DNA from: Mycobacterium sp.
GTDB taxonomy: Bacteria > Actinomycetota > Actinomycetes > Mycobacteriales > Mycobacteriaceae
Length of the DNA: 64,000 nucleotides
Assembly: GCA_003987775.1 (NCBI GenBank)
Contig: RXJD01000008.1
Span: 90,830 to 154,829 of the forward strand
Direction of reading: 5' to 3'
The notes beneath the pieces are model-generated. The model worked only from the letters and a program-made list of their open reading frames with translations, searched no databases and had not been told where the DNA came from. The translations under genes were made by a program, and so were the position numbers. The first letter of the stretch is position 1, and each line of letters begins with the position of its first letter. This document shows, in pieces, positions 47,169 through 55,871 of this stretch.

Positions 47169-48302
47169 CTAGATGTCGACCACGCAGTCGCCCGACGCGG
47201 CCGACACGCACGTCTGCACGCGGGTACCCGGGTCGTGCTCCTGGCCGGTGCGCAAGTCACGAACATGACCCTCCACCAGGTCGACGACGCAGGACTGACA
47301 AATACCCATCCGGCAACCGAACGGCATCTGCACACCGGCCCCTTCGCCGGCGTCCATCACCGACGTCGCCGCATCGGCGGCCACGCTCTTGCCACTGCGG
47401 GCGAACGTCACCGTTCCGCCCGCTCCCGCCGGCGCCGCTTTGGCCACCGCGAAGCGTTCGAGGTGCAAGCGGTCGGCGATGCCCGCAGCGCCCCACACCT
47501 TGGTGGCCTGGTCGAGCATGCCCTCCGGCCCGCAGGCCCACGTCTGGCGCTCGCGCCAGTCGGGCACCTCGTGGTCGAGCCGGGACAGATCGAGGCGACC
47601 CTGAGCCCGGGTCTCGCGTATTGACAGGCGATAACCGGGGTGGCTGTCGGCCAGTGCGGCGAGTTCGGCGGCGAACATGACGTCGGCTTCGGTGGGCGCC
47701 GAATGCAGGTGCGCGATATCGCCGATCTGGTTGCGCCGCAATAAGGTTCGCAGCATCGACATCACCGGGGTGATCCCGGAACCGGCGGTGAGGAACAGGA
47801 TCGCCGGCGGCGCCGGGTCCGGCAGCACGAAATTCCCCTGGGGTGCGGCCAGTCGGACGATGGTGCCCGGTTCGACACCGGCCACCAGGTGGGTGGACAG
47901 GAAGCCTTCGGGCATCGCCTTGACGGTGATGGTGATGGTCCCGGCGCTCACCGGGCTCGACGTGAGCGAGTAGGACCGCCAGCGCCAGCGTCCGTCGATG
48001 AACAGGCCGATGCCGATGTACTGGCCGGGCTTGTAGTCGAAGCTGAATCCCCAGCCGGGTTTGATGACCAGCGTCGCCGAGTCCTCGGTCTCGCGCCGTA
48101 CCTCCACGACGCGGCCCCGTAACTCACGGGCCGACCACAGCGGGTTGGCCAGGCGCAGGTAGTCGTCGGGCAGCAACGGGGTGGTAATTCGCGCAGCGAG
48201 CTTGCGTAACGCATGCCAACCGGGATGGCGATCGGCACCGGCGACGCTTGGCCGCCTGGTGTTGACGACGTTGGCGGACAGTACCGCGTTCTTGATGCCC
48301 AT
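47169..48302 (-). CDS. Ferredoxin-NADP-type reductase for DesA3 (Rv3230c-like)
   Basis: 377 residues: flavin domain ([10 protein letters not shown], then PQGNFVLPD), NAD(P)H domain ([26 protein letters not shown]) and a C-terminal plant-type [2Fe-2S] domain (CRMGICQSC, with a later Cys in [10 protein letters not shown]). It supplies electrons to the desaturase encoded downstream. Start ATG 48302. A 29-bp palindrome sits 9 bp upstream, so both genes are probably under one regulator. Confidence 0.92.
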   Translation of the reverse strand: MGIKNAVLSANVVNTRRPSVAGADRHPGWHALRKLAARITTPLLPDDYLRLANPLWSARELRGRVVEVRRETEDSATLVIKPGWGFSFDYKPGQYIGIGLFIDGRWRWRSYSLTSSPVSAGTITITVKAMPEGFLSTHLVAGVEPGTIVRLAAPQGNFVLPDPAPPAILFLTAGSGITPVMSMLRTLLRRNQIGDIAHLHSAPTEADVMFAAELAALADSHPGYRLSIRETRAQGRLDLSRLDHEVPDWRERQTWACGPEGMLDQATKVWGAAGIADRLHLERFAVAKAAPAGAGGTVTFARSGKSVAADAATSVMDAGEGAGVQMPFGCRMGICQSCVVDLVEGHVRDLRTGQEHDPGTRVQTCVSAASGDCVVDI

Positions 48303-48310
48303 AACGAAAG

Positions 48311-48339
48311 CTACGGTACCGTAACTTACGGTGCCGTAG
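48311..48339. promoter_or_regulatory. 29-bp palindrome upstream of the desA3 reductase gene
   Basis: CTACGGTACCGTAA (48311-48324), one central base, TTACGGTGCCGTAG (48326-48339): 14-bp arms with a single mismatch. It lies 9 bp before the start codon of the reductase gene and overlaps the expected core promoter, the typical position of a TetR-family operator. Confidence 0.75.
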
Positions 48340-48344
48340 CTAGT

Positions 48345-48851
48345 TCAGAGCAGCTCCAGCAGGAAGGGCAGCTCCTGGGTGGCGTACCAGGCCAGGTCAT
48401 GATCCTGGGCATCGCCGACGATCAGGTCGGCGTCTTCGTCACCGAGGTCCGCCTCATCGATCACCTCGATCGCCGCCAGCACGGCCTGTTCGGCGCCGGC
48501 GTTGTCCACGTATGCGGCGATCACCCGGTCTATGGGCACCGGGCCGGACAACCTGACGACGGCGTCGTCGAGGTCCGGACGGAAAGCGAGCCCGTCCGGG
48601 TCGACGTCGGCCGCCACCACCGCGCGTCGCGCAGGCAGCTCGCCACCGGGCTCCACCGCGAGCAATCGCAGGGAGGCCAGGGCCGCCTCGCGTAGTGCCA
48701 CCTCGGCGAGCTCGTCGTCATCGCCCTCTGCGTAGGACTCCCGCAGTGTCGGTGTCACCGCGAAAGCGGTGCCGCCGACCGGGCGCAGGGATCCGTCGGC
48801 GACGAGGTGCTGCAGCATCGCCAGCGTGGCGGGGATGTAGACCTGGGTCAT
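48345..48851 (-). CDS. DUF6912-type conserved protein (Rv3231c-like)
   Basis: 168 residues; N-terminal MTQVYIPATLAMLQHLVADG and an acidic alpha/beta sequence without catalytic motifs. It matches Rv3231c in length and place. Function unknown. The ATG overlaps the ppk2 stop by 4 bp (48848-48851), so it is translated with polyphosphate kinase. Its stop precedes the palindrome of the desA3 reductase gene. Confidence 0.85.
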   Translation of the reverse strand: MTQVYIPATLAMLQHLVADGSLRPVGGTAFAVTPTLRESYAEGDDDELAEVALREAALASLRLLAVEPGGELPARRAVVAADVDPDGLAFRPDLDDAVVRLSGPVPIDRVIAAYVDNAGAEQAVLAAIEVIDEADLGDEDADLIVGDAQDHDLAWYATQELPFLLELL

Positions 48852-49684
48852 GAGCCGCGCATCAATTGGGCGACGTGGTCGTCGACGTACTTGGACAATT
48901 CCCGCGCCGGCCGCTTGTAGTTTCCGCTGACCACCGGGTGCGCCGGCAGCTTGACGACCGGTTTTTCCACATCGCGGTACTCGATGGTGGACAGCAGATG
49001 AGACATCATGTTCAGCCGCGCGTGCTTCTTGATGTCGGATTCCACGACATACCACGGGCTGACCGGGGTGTCGGTGTGCACCATCATCTCGTCTTTGGCC
49101 CGCGAGTAATCTTCCCAGCGGTACACCGACTCCATGTCCATGGGGCTCAATTTCCATTGCCGCACAGGGTCATTGAGCCTCGCCTTGAAACGGCTCAGCT
49201 GCTCGCCCTCGGAGACCGAGAACCAGTACTTGCGCAGCAATATGCCGTCGTCGATGAGCATCTGCTCGAAAATCGGTGTCTGACGCAGGAACAACGCGTG
49301 CTCATGGGGCGTGCAGAATCCCATGACCTTCTCGATTCCGGCGCGGTTGTACCACGAGCGGTCGAAGAGCACGATCTCGCCTTTGGCGGGCAGATGGGTG
49401 ATGTAGCGCTGGTAATACCACTGCCCGCGTTCCCGGTCGGTCGGCACCGGCAGCGCGGCGATGTGGGCGACCCGGGGGCTGAGGTATTCGGTGATCCGTT
49501 TGATGGCACCGCCCTTGCCCGCGGCGTCGCGGCCTTCGAAGATCACCACCAGCCGCGCTCCGGTGTGCCGCACCCACTCCTGCAGCTTCACGAATTCCGT
49601 TTGCAGCCGGAATAATTCGGCCTCATACAGGTCATTCGGAATCTTCGGCGCGGCCGCGGATTTCTTCTTCTTCGGGGTGCTCAC
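48848..49684 (-). CDS. ppk2: Polyphosphate kinase 2
   Basis: 278 residues. Transfers phosphate between polyphosphate and nucleotides. Walker A GRDAAGKGG (51-59), Walker B region LFDRSWYNRAG, and the lid (KYWFSVSEGEQLSRFKAR) define a one-domain PPK2. GTG start at 49684 after a minimal gap; the N-terminus is Lys-rich (STPKKKKSAAAP). Coupled to the downstream DUF6912 gene. M. tuberculosis Rv3232c is its equivalent. Confidence 0.94.
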   Translation of the reverse strand: MSTPKKKKSAAAPKIPNDLYEAELFRLQTEFVKLQEWVRHTGARLVVIFEGRDAAGKGGAIKRITEYLSPRVAHIAALPVPTDRERGQWYYQRYITHLPAKGEIVLFDRSWYNRAGIEKVMGFCTPHEHALFLRQTPIFEQMLIDDGILLRKYWFSVSEGEQLSRFKARLNDPVRQWKLSPMDMESVYRWEDYSRAKDEMMVHTDTPVSPWYVVESDIKKHARLNMMSHLLSTIEYRDVEKPVVKLPAHPVVSGNYKRPARELSKYVDDHVAQLMRGS

Positions 49685-49715
49685 ATCAATGGATGGTATC
49701 GGTACCGGGGCAGAA

Positions 49716-51125
49716 CTACCGGGAAGCTTCCAGCAGCTCGTCCAGCGCCTGGGTCAGCAGGCCCGGCAACAGGTCGACGTCGCTCATCGCGTCGCGGTCG
49801 GCGTTGATCCCGAAATACAGCATTCCGTTGTAGGACGTCACGCTGATGGCCAGTGCCTGGTTGTGCAGCAACGGCGGCACGGCATAGGTTTCCAGCAATT
49901 TGGTGCCGGCGATGTACATCTGCGATTGCGCTCCCGGCGCGTTGGTGATCAGCAGGTTGTAGGAGCGGGCGGCGAAACTGGTCGCCACCCGGATGCCCAT
50001 CGCATGCAGGGTCGGCGGGGCGAAACCCGACAGCGTGACGATCGTCCTGGCGTCGACCCGGCTGGATGCCGCCGGATTGGACTCGGTGGCATGGGCGATC
50101 TGTGACAGCCGCACCACCGCGTTGCCCTCGCCCACCGGCAGGTCGACGAGAAACGGTGTCACCTCGCTCATCGCCTGACCGGGACCGGTCGAGTCGAGCT
50201 GTTCGTCGGCGTACACCGACAGCGGCGCGAGCGCGCGCACCGTCGCGGTCGACGAGACGGCCTCGCCGCGCGACATCAGCCAGTTGCCCAGCGCCCCGGT
50301 CACGACAGCGAGCACCACGTCGTTGATGTCACAGTCGTAGCGCGCGCGCACCGCCCGGTAGTCGTCGAGCTTTCCGCGGGCGACGGTGAACCGTCGGTTG
50401 CGCGACACGGGCGCGTTGAGCGGGCTGCTGGGCGCGGTGCCGCGCGCCACCGTGCGCGCGATGTCGACCACCCGGCGTCCGGCCTCGACGATCTGAGTGG
50501 AGCTGGTCACCAAGCCGGCGAGGGAGGATCCAACGGCCCGCATCTGCGCGCCCGGACCCGCGATCCAGTCGCCGATGGCGCCGACCATCAACCGGGCGCT
50601 GCCGGGGTCGCGTTCGGGAACCCAGATGTCCTCTGGGAACGCCGGGGACCGGCGCGTCCGGTCGGCGATCACATGGTTGATCTCCAGCGCGCCCATGCCG
50701 TTGATCAGCGCCTGGTGCGACTTCGTGTAGATCGCGATGCGGTTCTTCGCCAGACCTTCGACGAGGTACATCTCCCACAGCGGCCGGGACTTGTCCAGGG
50801 GCCGCGCGGCCAGCCGCGCGATCAGTTCGTGCAGTTGCTCGTCGCTGCCCGGGGACGGCAGCGCCGAGCGCCGGATGTGATAGGTGATGTCGAAGTCGCG
50901 GTCGTCGATCCACACCGGCCGGGCCATCCCGAACTTGACCTCGCGCACCTTCTGCCGATACCGCGGAATCTGCGGTAACCGCTGCTCAACGGTGGCCAGC
51001 AGCGTCTCGTAACTCAACCCGGCCCGCGGGCGGCGCAGAATCGATAGCGAACCGACATACATCGGGGTGGCGGTGTTTTCCAGCCGGTAGAAGGACGCGT
51101 CCGCAGTGGACAAACGAGTCACCAT
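49716..51125 (-). CDS. WS/DGAT-family acyltransferase, Tgs3-like, with altered active site
   Basis: 469 residues spanning the whole wax ester synthase/diacylglycerol acyltransferase fold (N-terminal MVTRLSTADASFYRLENTATPMY to C-terminal DUF1298-type INADRDAMSDVDLLPGLL). The catalytic HHxxxDG reads HQALING (137-143): the second His is Gln138 and the Asp is Asn142, so ordinary acyl transfer is doubtful. In M. tuberculosis this region is split into Rv3233c and Rv3234c (tgs3); here it is one frame. It lies 31 bp upstream of ppk2 on the same strand. Confidence 0.88.
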   Translation of the reverse strand: MVTRLSTADASFYRLENTATPMYVGSLSILRRPRAGLSYETLLATVEQRLPQIPRYRQKVREVKFGMARPVWIDDRDFDITYHIRRSALPSPGSDEQLHELIARLAARPLDKSRPLWEMYLVEGLAKNRIAIYTKSHQALINGMGALEINHVIADRTRRSPAFPEDIWVPERDPGSARLMVGAIGDWIAGPGAQMRAVGSSLAGLVTSSTQIVEAGRRVVDIARTVARGTAPSSPLNAPVSRNRRFTVARGKLDDYRAVRARYDCDINDVVLAVVTGALGNWLMSRGEAVSSTATVRALAPLSVYADEQLDSTGPGQAMSEVTPFLVDLPVGEGNAVVRLSQIAHATESNPAASSRVDARTIVTLSGFAPPTLHAMGIRVATSFAARSYNLLITNAPGAQSQMYIAGTKLLETYAVPPLLHNQALAISVTSYNGMLYFGINADRDAMSDVDLLPGLLTQALDELLEASR

Positions 51126-51297
51126 CGCGGCTCGGTCCTCCTCGTCAAGTCGCCCTCTTTCGTTTCAGGGACATGTTGTCGCCCACGGTAACCGCATCCG
51201 CGGTTCTGCGAAGGTCGGGGTTCGCGCCGGCAGCGGTTGTGGATGGACGCCGGTGGGTGAATACCGCAGACCGGCGATCGTCTGCCACCCTCCACGG

Positions 51298-51771
51298 GTG
51301 CCCGTTTCCGACACCGCCGTAACGCCGGTGATCGACTACGAACCGCCGACACACCTGCCCGGCCCTGACGCGCCGCGTTGTCTGCCGACGGCGGCGGCGC
51401 CGGCCGCTCGCGCGCGCCCTCACCCCGCGCCGAAGACGCCGTTGTCTCCGCGGATGCGCCAGGCCGCCACCTTCGCCGACGCCGCCCTGCGCCGCGTGCT
51501 GGAGGTGATCGACCGCCGCCGCCCGGCCGCGCAACTCGGTGCGGTCCTGGCGCCGTACCTGGTCGATGCGGTCGTTGCGGTCAGCCGCGCGGCAGCCGGC
51601 ACGACGGGGGCCGCGGTGCTACGGCGAATGCGGGTTCAGCCTGCCCTCGGCGATGACGCGGCCGAGGTGTTCGGCTCGTACAGCCGCGGCGAGCGGGTCC
51701 ACGCCATCGCCTGCCGAGTGGAACGGCTACCCCCGGGCCGATGGCTGGTGGTGGCGCTGCACATCGGCTGA
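51298..51771 (+). CDS. Rv3235-family protein
   Basis: 157 residues from GTG 51298. Pro/Ala-rich N-terminal third (VIDYEPPTHLPGPDAPRC), then a conserved C-terminal domain of about 95 residues (FADAALRRVLEVIDRRRPAAQLGAVL, then EVFGSYSRGERVHAIACRVER) that is common in actinobacteria and of unknown role. The frame is open to 51106, but that would overlap the start of the divergent acyltransferase gene; the true start is uncertain within 51106-51298. The 3' end overlaps the convergent membrane methyltransferase gene by 45 bp. Confidence 0.75.
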   Translation: MPVSDTAVTPVIDYEPPTHLPGPDAPRCLPTAAAPAARARPHPAPKTPLSPRMRQAATFADAALRRVLEVIDRRRPAAQLGAVLAPYLVDAVVAVSRAAAGTTGAAVLRRMRVQPALGDDAAEVFGSYSRGERVHAIACRVERLPPGRWLVVALHIG

Positions 51772-52512
51772 GACCGGGCACGCACCGCGGCGGGAATGGG
51801 GAATCAGCATCGGTACCCGGCGCTGGTAGTCGCGGTACCGCTCACCCAGGTGTGCGGTCAGGTCGCGCTCTTCCAGCTGCAGGGCCACCAGGATGTAGGC
51901 CGTGATGCCGACCGAGAACAGCAGGTGCCCGGCCGTCATCGTGGGGGCCGCCCAGAATGCCACCAGGAAGCCCAGCATCAGCGGGTGGCGTACCACCCGG
52001 TAGAGCAGGTGGGTGCGAAAACCCAACTCGCGGTACGGCTTTCCCTGCCACGCCAGGTAAACCTGTCGCAGCCCGAACAGGTCGAAATGGTTGATCATGA
52101 AGGTCGAGGACAACACGATCGCCCACCCGAGCCAGAACAGCGCCCAGATCGCCCAGCGCCCCGCAGGCTGACGGACCTCCCACACTTGGCCAGGCATGGC
52201 GCGCCACTGCCAGTAGAGCAGCAGCAGCACCGCACTGGCCAGCAGCACATAGGTGCTGCGCTCGATCGTCGCCGGCACCCATCGGGTCCACCAGCGTTTG
52301 AAGGCGGGCCGGGCCATCACGCTGTGCTGCACGCCGAACAGGCCCAGTAGCGCCAGGTTGATCGGCATGGCCTGCCACAGCGGGGCGGTGATGCCGTTGT
52401 TCACCGTGCGCGGCAGCAGGATTGCGCCGGCGAAGCCGACGGCATAGCCGAAGGCGACCAGGAAGATCAGGTAACTCAGGGCGCCGTAACCGATTGTCAG
52501 AGTGCGTTTCAT
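51727..52512 (-). CDS. mddA: Methanethiol S-methyltransferase MddA (Rv3238c-like)
   Basis: 261 residues, about six membrane helices, with the isoprenylcysteine methyltransferase-like C-terminal motif (YRVVRHPLMLGFLVAFW, then EERDLTAHLGERYRDYQRRVPMLIP). MddA methylates methanethiol to dimethyl sulfide using S-adenosylmethionine; the M. tuberculosis counterpart Rv3238c has been shown to be active. ATG 52512 gives the family N-terminus (MKRTLTIGYGALSYL); the ATG 12 codons earlier is less likely. The C-terminal 20 residues are polar. Confidence 0.85.
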   Translation of the reverse strand: MKRTLTIGYGALSYLIFLVAFGYAVGFAGAILLPRTVNNGITAPLWQAMPINLALLGLFGVQHSVMARPAFKRWWTRWVPATIERSTYVLLASAVLLLLYWQWRAMPGQVWEVRQPAGRWAIWALFWLGWAIVLSSTFMINHFDLFGLRQVYLAWQGKPYRELGFRTHLLYRVVRHPLMLGFLVAFWAAPTMTAGHLLFSVGITAYILVALQLEERDLTAHLGERYRDYQRRVPMLIPHSRRGACPVSADVQRHHQPSARG

Positions 52513-52589
52513 GAGCTGATTGTTCGCCGGAGAGACGAATCGGGTCATGGGGCGGATGCCTCAAACATCGGTGCCCGTAGGGTGGTTTG

Positions 52590-54230
52590 ATGGCGCTCTT
52601 GCTCGGGCCCGCGTTGCGGCACGTATCCGACACGACGGCATTGGTGTGGGTCCAAACCGACAGTGCGGCAACGGTCGACGTACTGGGGGCATCCGCGCGG
52701 ACGTTCGCCGTTCAGGGTCATCACTACGCTCTGGTGACGGTCACCGGGCTGACTCCGGACACGGTCACCGAATACGAGGTCAGGTGCGACGGCGAAGTCG
52801 TCTGGCCGCTGCCGGACTCACCCTTCCCGCCGAGCGTCATCCGCACCCGGGGGCCGAAATCTACCGGCCGGTTGCAGGCCATCTTCGGATCGTGCCGTTA
52901 TCCCAAGACCGACGACGCCAGCGTCGAGTCGAAACTCGGACTCGACGCGCTGGACGTCTACGCCGCGCGGATGGCCACCGAGCCGATCGACGACTGGCCA
53001 GAGGCACTGATCCTGCTCGGCGACCAGCTGTACGCCGACGAACTGACTCCCGAAGCCAGACGGCGCCTGGCCGGCCGCCGCACCCGGACCACGCGCGCCA
53101 AGCGCCCGCCGGACGAGGTGGTGAGTTTCGCCGAATATGAACGGCTGTACCGGCATTCGTGGAGCGATCCGGAGATCAGATGGCTGATGTCCACGGTTCC
53201 CACCGCGATGATCTTCGACGACCACGACATCAGGGACGACTGGAACACATCGGCGCCGTGGCGTGCCGAGATGAACGAGAAGCCCTGGTGGCGCGACCGG
53301 ATCCGGGCGGGCCTGGCCTCCTACTGGGTATACCAACACCTGGGCAATCTGAGCCCGCAGGAGTTGGCCGCCGACGAGGACTATCGGCGGCTGATCACGA
53401 CCGACGGCGACACCTGGCCGCAGCTGACCGAGCTGGCCGACCGCGCCGATGCGGAGGTGGACGGCACCAAGGGCGTCCGGTTCAGCTACCGCTGGGACCT
53501 GGGACGCAGCCGGCTCATCATGATCGACTCCCGCAACGGCCGGATCCTGGACTCCGGTCGGCGCATGATGGTCGGGGACCACGAGTTCGCCTGGTTGGAA
53601 GCACAGGTGGCCGACCGCCTCGACGAATTGGACCATCTGATGCTGGCTTCGTCGGTGCCGTGGCTCATGCCGCCCGCGCTCGGGGACCTGGAGGCGGCCA
53701 ACGAGCGTAACGCCGACCGGCCGGGGCTGCGTGGCAGGATCGCCGAAAAGACCCGCCAGGCTTTGGATCTCGAGCATTGGCCAGCGTTCCATAAGTCGTT
53801 CGAGCGGCTCGCGGAGCTGATTCACTCGGTGGCCGGCCGCCCGGACGGGCCCGCCACCGTCAACGTGTTGTCCGGCGACGTGCACCACAGTTACGCCGCG
53901 CGCGTCGCGTGGACCGGTGCGCCCGATGCGCCGGCCGCGGTGCACCAGCTGGTGTGCTCGCCGGTGAACAACTACGTGCCGCTGTTCGTCAAGCCGGTGT
54001 TCACGCTCGCGTGGACGCGTCCCGCCGCGCAGCTGGCCCGATGGTGGGCACGTCTGCACCGCGTCCCGTCGATGCCGTTGTCCTGGGCGAACAGCTGCGG
54101 TCCGCTGTTCGGAAACACCATCGCCACCCTGCTGGTGGACGGCCGCAGTGCCGAGGTGCTGTTCGAACAGCCCCGCGGCACTGCTGCGCTAGAGGAGGTG
54201 GGCCGGGTTTCGCTCAGCCGGCCCACCTGA
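52590..54230 (+). CDS. PhoD-like metallophosphatase, cytoplasmic
   Basis: 546 residues. N-terminal fibronectin-like domain (LTPDTVTEYEVRCDGE), then a PhoD phosphodiesterase/phosphatase domain: FGSCRYP, GDQLYADE, MIFDDHDIRDDWN and SGDVHHSY carry the metal ligands. There is no Tat or Sec signal, so unlike classical PhoD it is probably intracellular. The ATG at 52590 is 6 bases after TAGGGT (52578-52583), fitting leaderless transcription. The 3' end overlaps the convergent transporter gene by 17 bp. Confidence 0.88.
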   Translation: MALLLGPALRHVSDTTALVWVQTDSAATVDVLGASARTFAVQGHHYALVTVTGLTPDTVTEYEVRCDGEVVWPLPDSPFPPSVIRTRGPKSTGRLQAIFGSCRYPKTDDASVESKLGLDALDVYAARMATEPIDDWPEALILLGDQLYADELTPEARRRLAGRRTRTTRAKRPPDEVVSFAEYERLYRHSWSDPEIRWLMSTVPTAMIFDDHDIRDDWNTSAPWRAEMNEKPWWRDRIRAGLASYWVYQHLGNLSPQELAADEDYRRLITTDGDTWPQLTELADRADAEVDGTKGVRFSYRWDLGRSRLIMIDSRNGRILDSGRRMMVGDHEFAWLEAQVADRLDELDHLMLASSVPWLMPPALGDLEAANERNADRPGLRGRIAEKTRQALDLEHWPAFHKSFERLAELIHSVAGRPDGPATVNVLSGDVHHSYAARVAWTGAPDAPAAVHQLVCSPVNNYVPLFVKPVFTLAWTRPAAQLARWWARLHRVPSMPLSWANSCGPLFGNTIATLLVDGRSAEVLFEQPRGTAALEEVGRVSLSRPT

Positions 54231-55821
54231 CGGCCGAGCGCCGGTCCAGCACCCAGATGGTGGCCAGCGTCAGGACCACGGCGAATGCGCCGAGCGCGAG
54301 CAGACTCCCGCCGGTGCCGCCGTTGAACGTCGACCGGTAGGCGGACATGGCCGGCAGCGTGGCGGTCAGCCGGTCCAGATCGAGATCGCGGCCCAGCGCT
54401 TCGAAGGCGTGCCGGTTGGCCAGGCCGAGGCTCATCAGCCGTCCCGGGAATGCCATTTTGTCCACCGGGACGATGGCCCCACCGAACAGCACCTGCGGGA
54501 AGCACAGCATGGGCAGCGCGAGTGCGGCCTGCGCGGCGTTGTGCACCGCGGCGGAGGCGAGCAGGCCGAGGGCCAGCGCGGAGGTCGCTTCGATCAGCAT
54601 CGTCACGAACAGCAGGATGTACACATGCCACCCGGCGGCGGGCAGCCGGTCGAGACCGCGCAGCACGATCAGCAGCACCGCACTCACCGCGCCCAGCACC
54701 GGGAGCAGCGCGGTGACTTTGGACGCCACGTAGGCGCCCACACTGAGCCCGGCGAGGCGCTCCCGCCGGAACACCGCGATCTCCCCCACGATCTGCAGCA
54801 GTCCGTAGGTCAGGCCGAAGAAGAAGCCGTCGAACGCGATCCAGAAGACGATCTGGGCCGGGCCGACGTCGGCCGCGCCACCGGCGTCGAACGCACCGCG
54901 CCGGAACAGCGTCGCCATCATCGCCGTCACCAGTACCGGTGAGCCGAGCAGCACCGCCAGCGTCAGCCGGTTTCGGGCCAGCACCTCGACATTGCGGCGC
55001 GTCAGCAGCCACCACTGCTGAAAGATGCTCGGACGCTTTATGTCTGGAGTGGACGCCGGAACGGGGCCGGGCCGGACCGCGGTGCGCGGTGCCCACGTCA
55101 TCACGGGACGGCCGTTGGCCAGTCTGTCGTAGACCTCGGCGAGGTCCTGCACCCCGAAATACCGCCGCGCATCCATCGGGCTGCCGCTGAATGCCAGACG
55201 GCCGTCGCGAGCCAGGAAGATCACCCGGTCGCACCGGTCGATGCTGGCCGGCTCGTGCGTGGTCAGCACGACCGTCACCCCCCGCTGCGTCAGGCCGCGC
55301 AGCAGCCGCAGCACGTCGGCCGCGGTCGAGGGGTCGAGCCCCGAGGTGGGTTCGTCGAGGAAGAAAAGGGTTGGGCGGGTGAGCAGTTCGACCGCGATGC
55401 TGGCGCGCTTGCGCTGACCGCCGGACAGCGAACGCACCGGCACCTCGGCCCGGTCGCTCAGGTCGAGATCATTCATGGTCTCCTCGACCGCACGATCGGC
55501 CTCGGCGGCCGAGGTGCCCGCAGGCAGTCGCAGCCGCGCCGCGTAGCGCAGCGTGCGGCGTAGCGGCATCTCGAGGTGGATGATGTCGTCCTGAGGTACA
55601 TAGCCGATACCGGCACCTCTACCGGCCAGGTTGTGCACCACCTCACCTGCGGACGGCGGCTGAAGTCCCGCAAGGATTTTCAACAGGGTGGTCTTTCCCG
55701 CTCCGCTGCCGCCGGCGATGGCTACCAGCTCGCCCGGTTCGATGGACAGCGACAGCGGCTGCAGGATTTGTCGTGTGCCGACCCGGCGGCTCACGTCGAT
55801 GGCATCTACTCGTGTGGTCAT
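54214..55821 (-). CDS. ABCG-type ABC transporter (ATPase-permease fusion)
   Basis: 535 residues. N-terminal ATPase: Walker A GGSGAGKTT (37-45), VRSLSGGQRKRASIAVELL (signature), Walker B LFFLDEPTSGLD. A linker (about 225-275) leads to an ABC-2 permease with about six membrane helices (VFWIAFDGFFFGLTYGLLQI; ALGLLASAAVHNAAQ). The order ATPase-permease in one chain is the half-transporter layout of the ABCG/White family and should work as a dimer. The cargo is unknown. It is followed upstream by the HD-GYP/LuxR gene on the same strand with a 50-bp gap. Confidence 0.9.
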   Translation of the reverse strand: MTTRVDAIDVSRRVGTRQILQPLSLSIEPGELVAIAGGSGAGKTTLLKILAGLQPPSAGEVVHNLAGRGAGIGYVPQDDIIHLEMPLRRTLRYAARLRLPAGTSAAEADRAVEETMNDLDLSDRAEVPVRSLSGGQRKRASIAVELLTRPTLFFLDEPTSGLDPSTAADVLRLLRGLTQRGVTVVLTTHEPASIDRCDRVIFLARDGRLAFSGSPMDARRYFGVQDLAEVYDRLANGRPVMTWAPRTAVRPGPVPASTPDIKRPSIFQQWWLLTRRNVEVLARNRLTLAVLLGSPVLVTAMMATLFRRGAFDAGGAADVGPAQIVFWIAFDGFFFGLTYGLLQIVGEIAVFRRERLAGLSVGAYVASKVTALLPVLGAVSAVLLIVLRGLDRLPAAGWHVYILLFVTMLIEATSALALGLLASAAVHNAAQAALALPMLCFPQVLFGGAIVPVDKMAFPGRLMSLGLANRHAFEALGRDLDLDRLTATLPAMSAYRSTFNGGTGGSLLALGAFAVVLTLATIWVLDRRSAVRWAG

Positions 55822-55871
55822 AGTGGGAGATCATCGGCCGGTCGCGGGATCGGTTACATGGGGCGCTTGCC

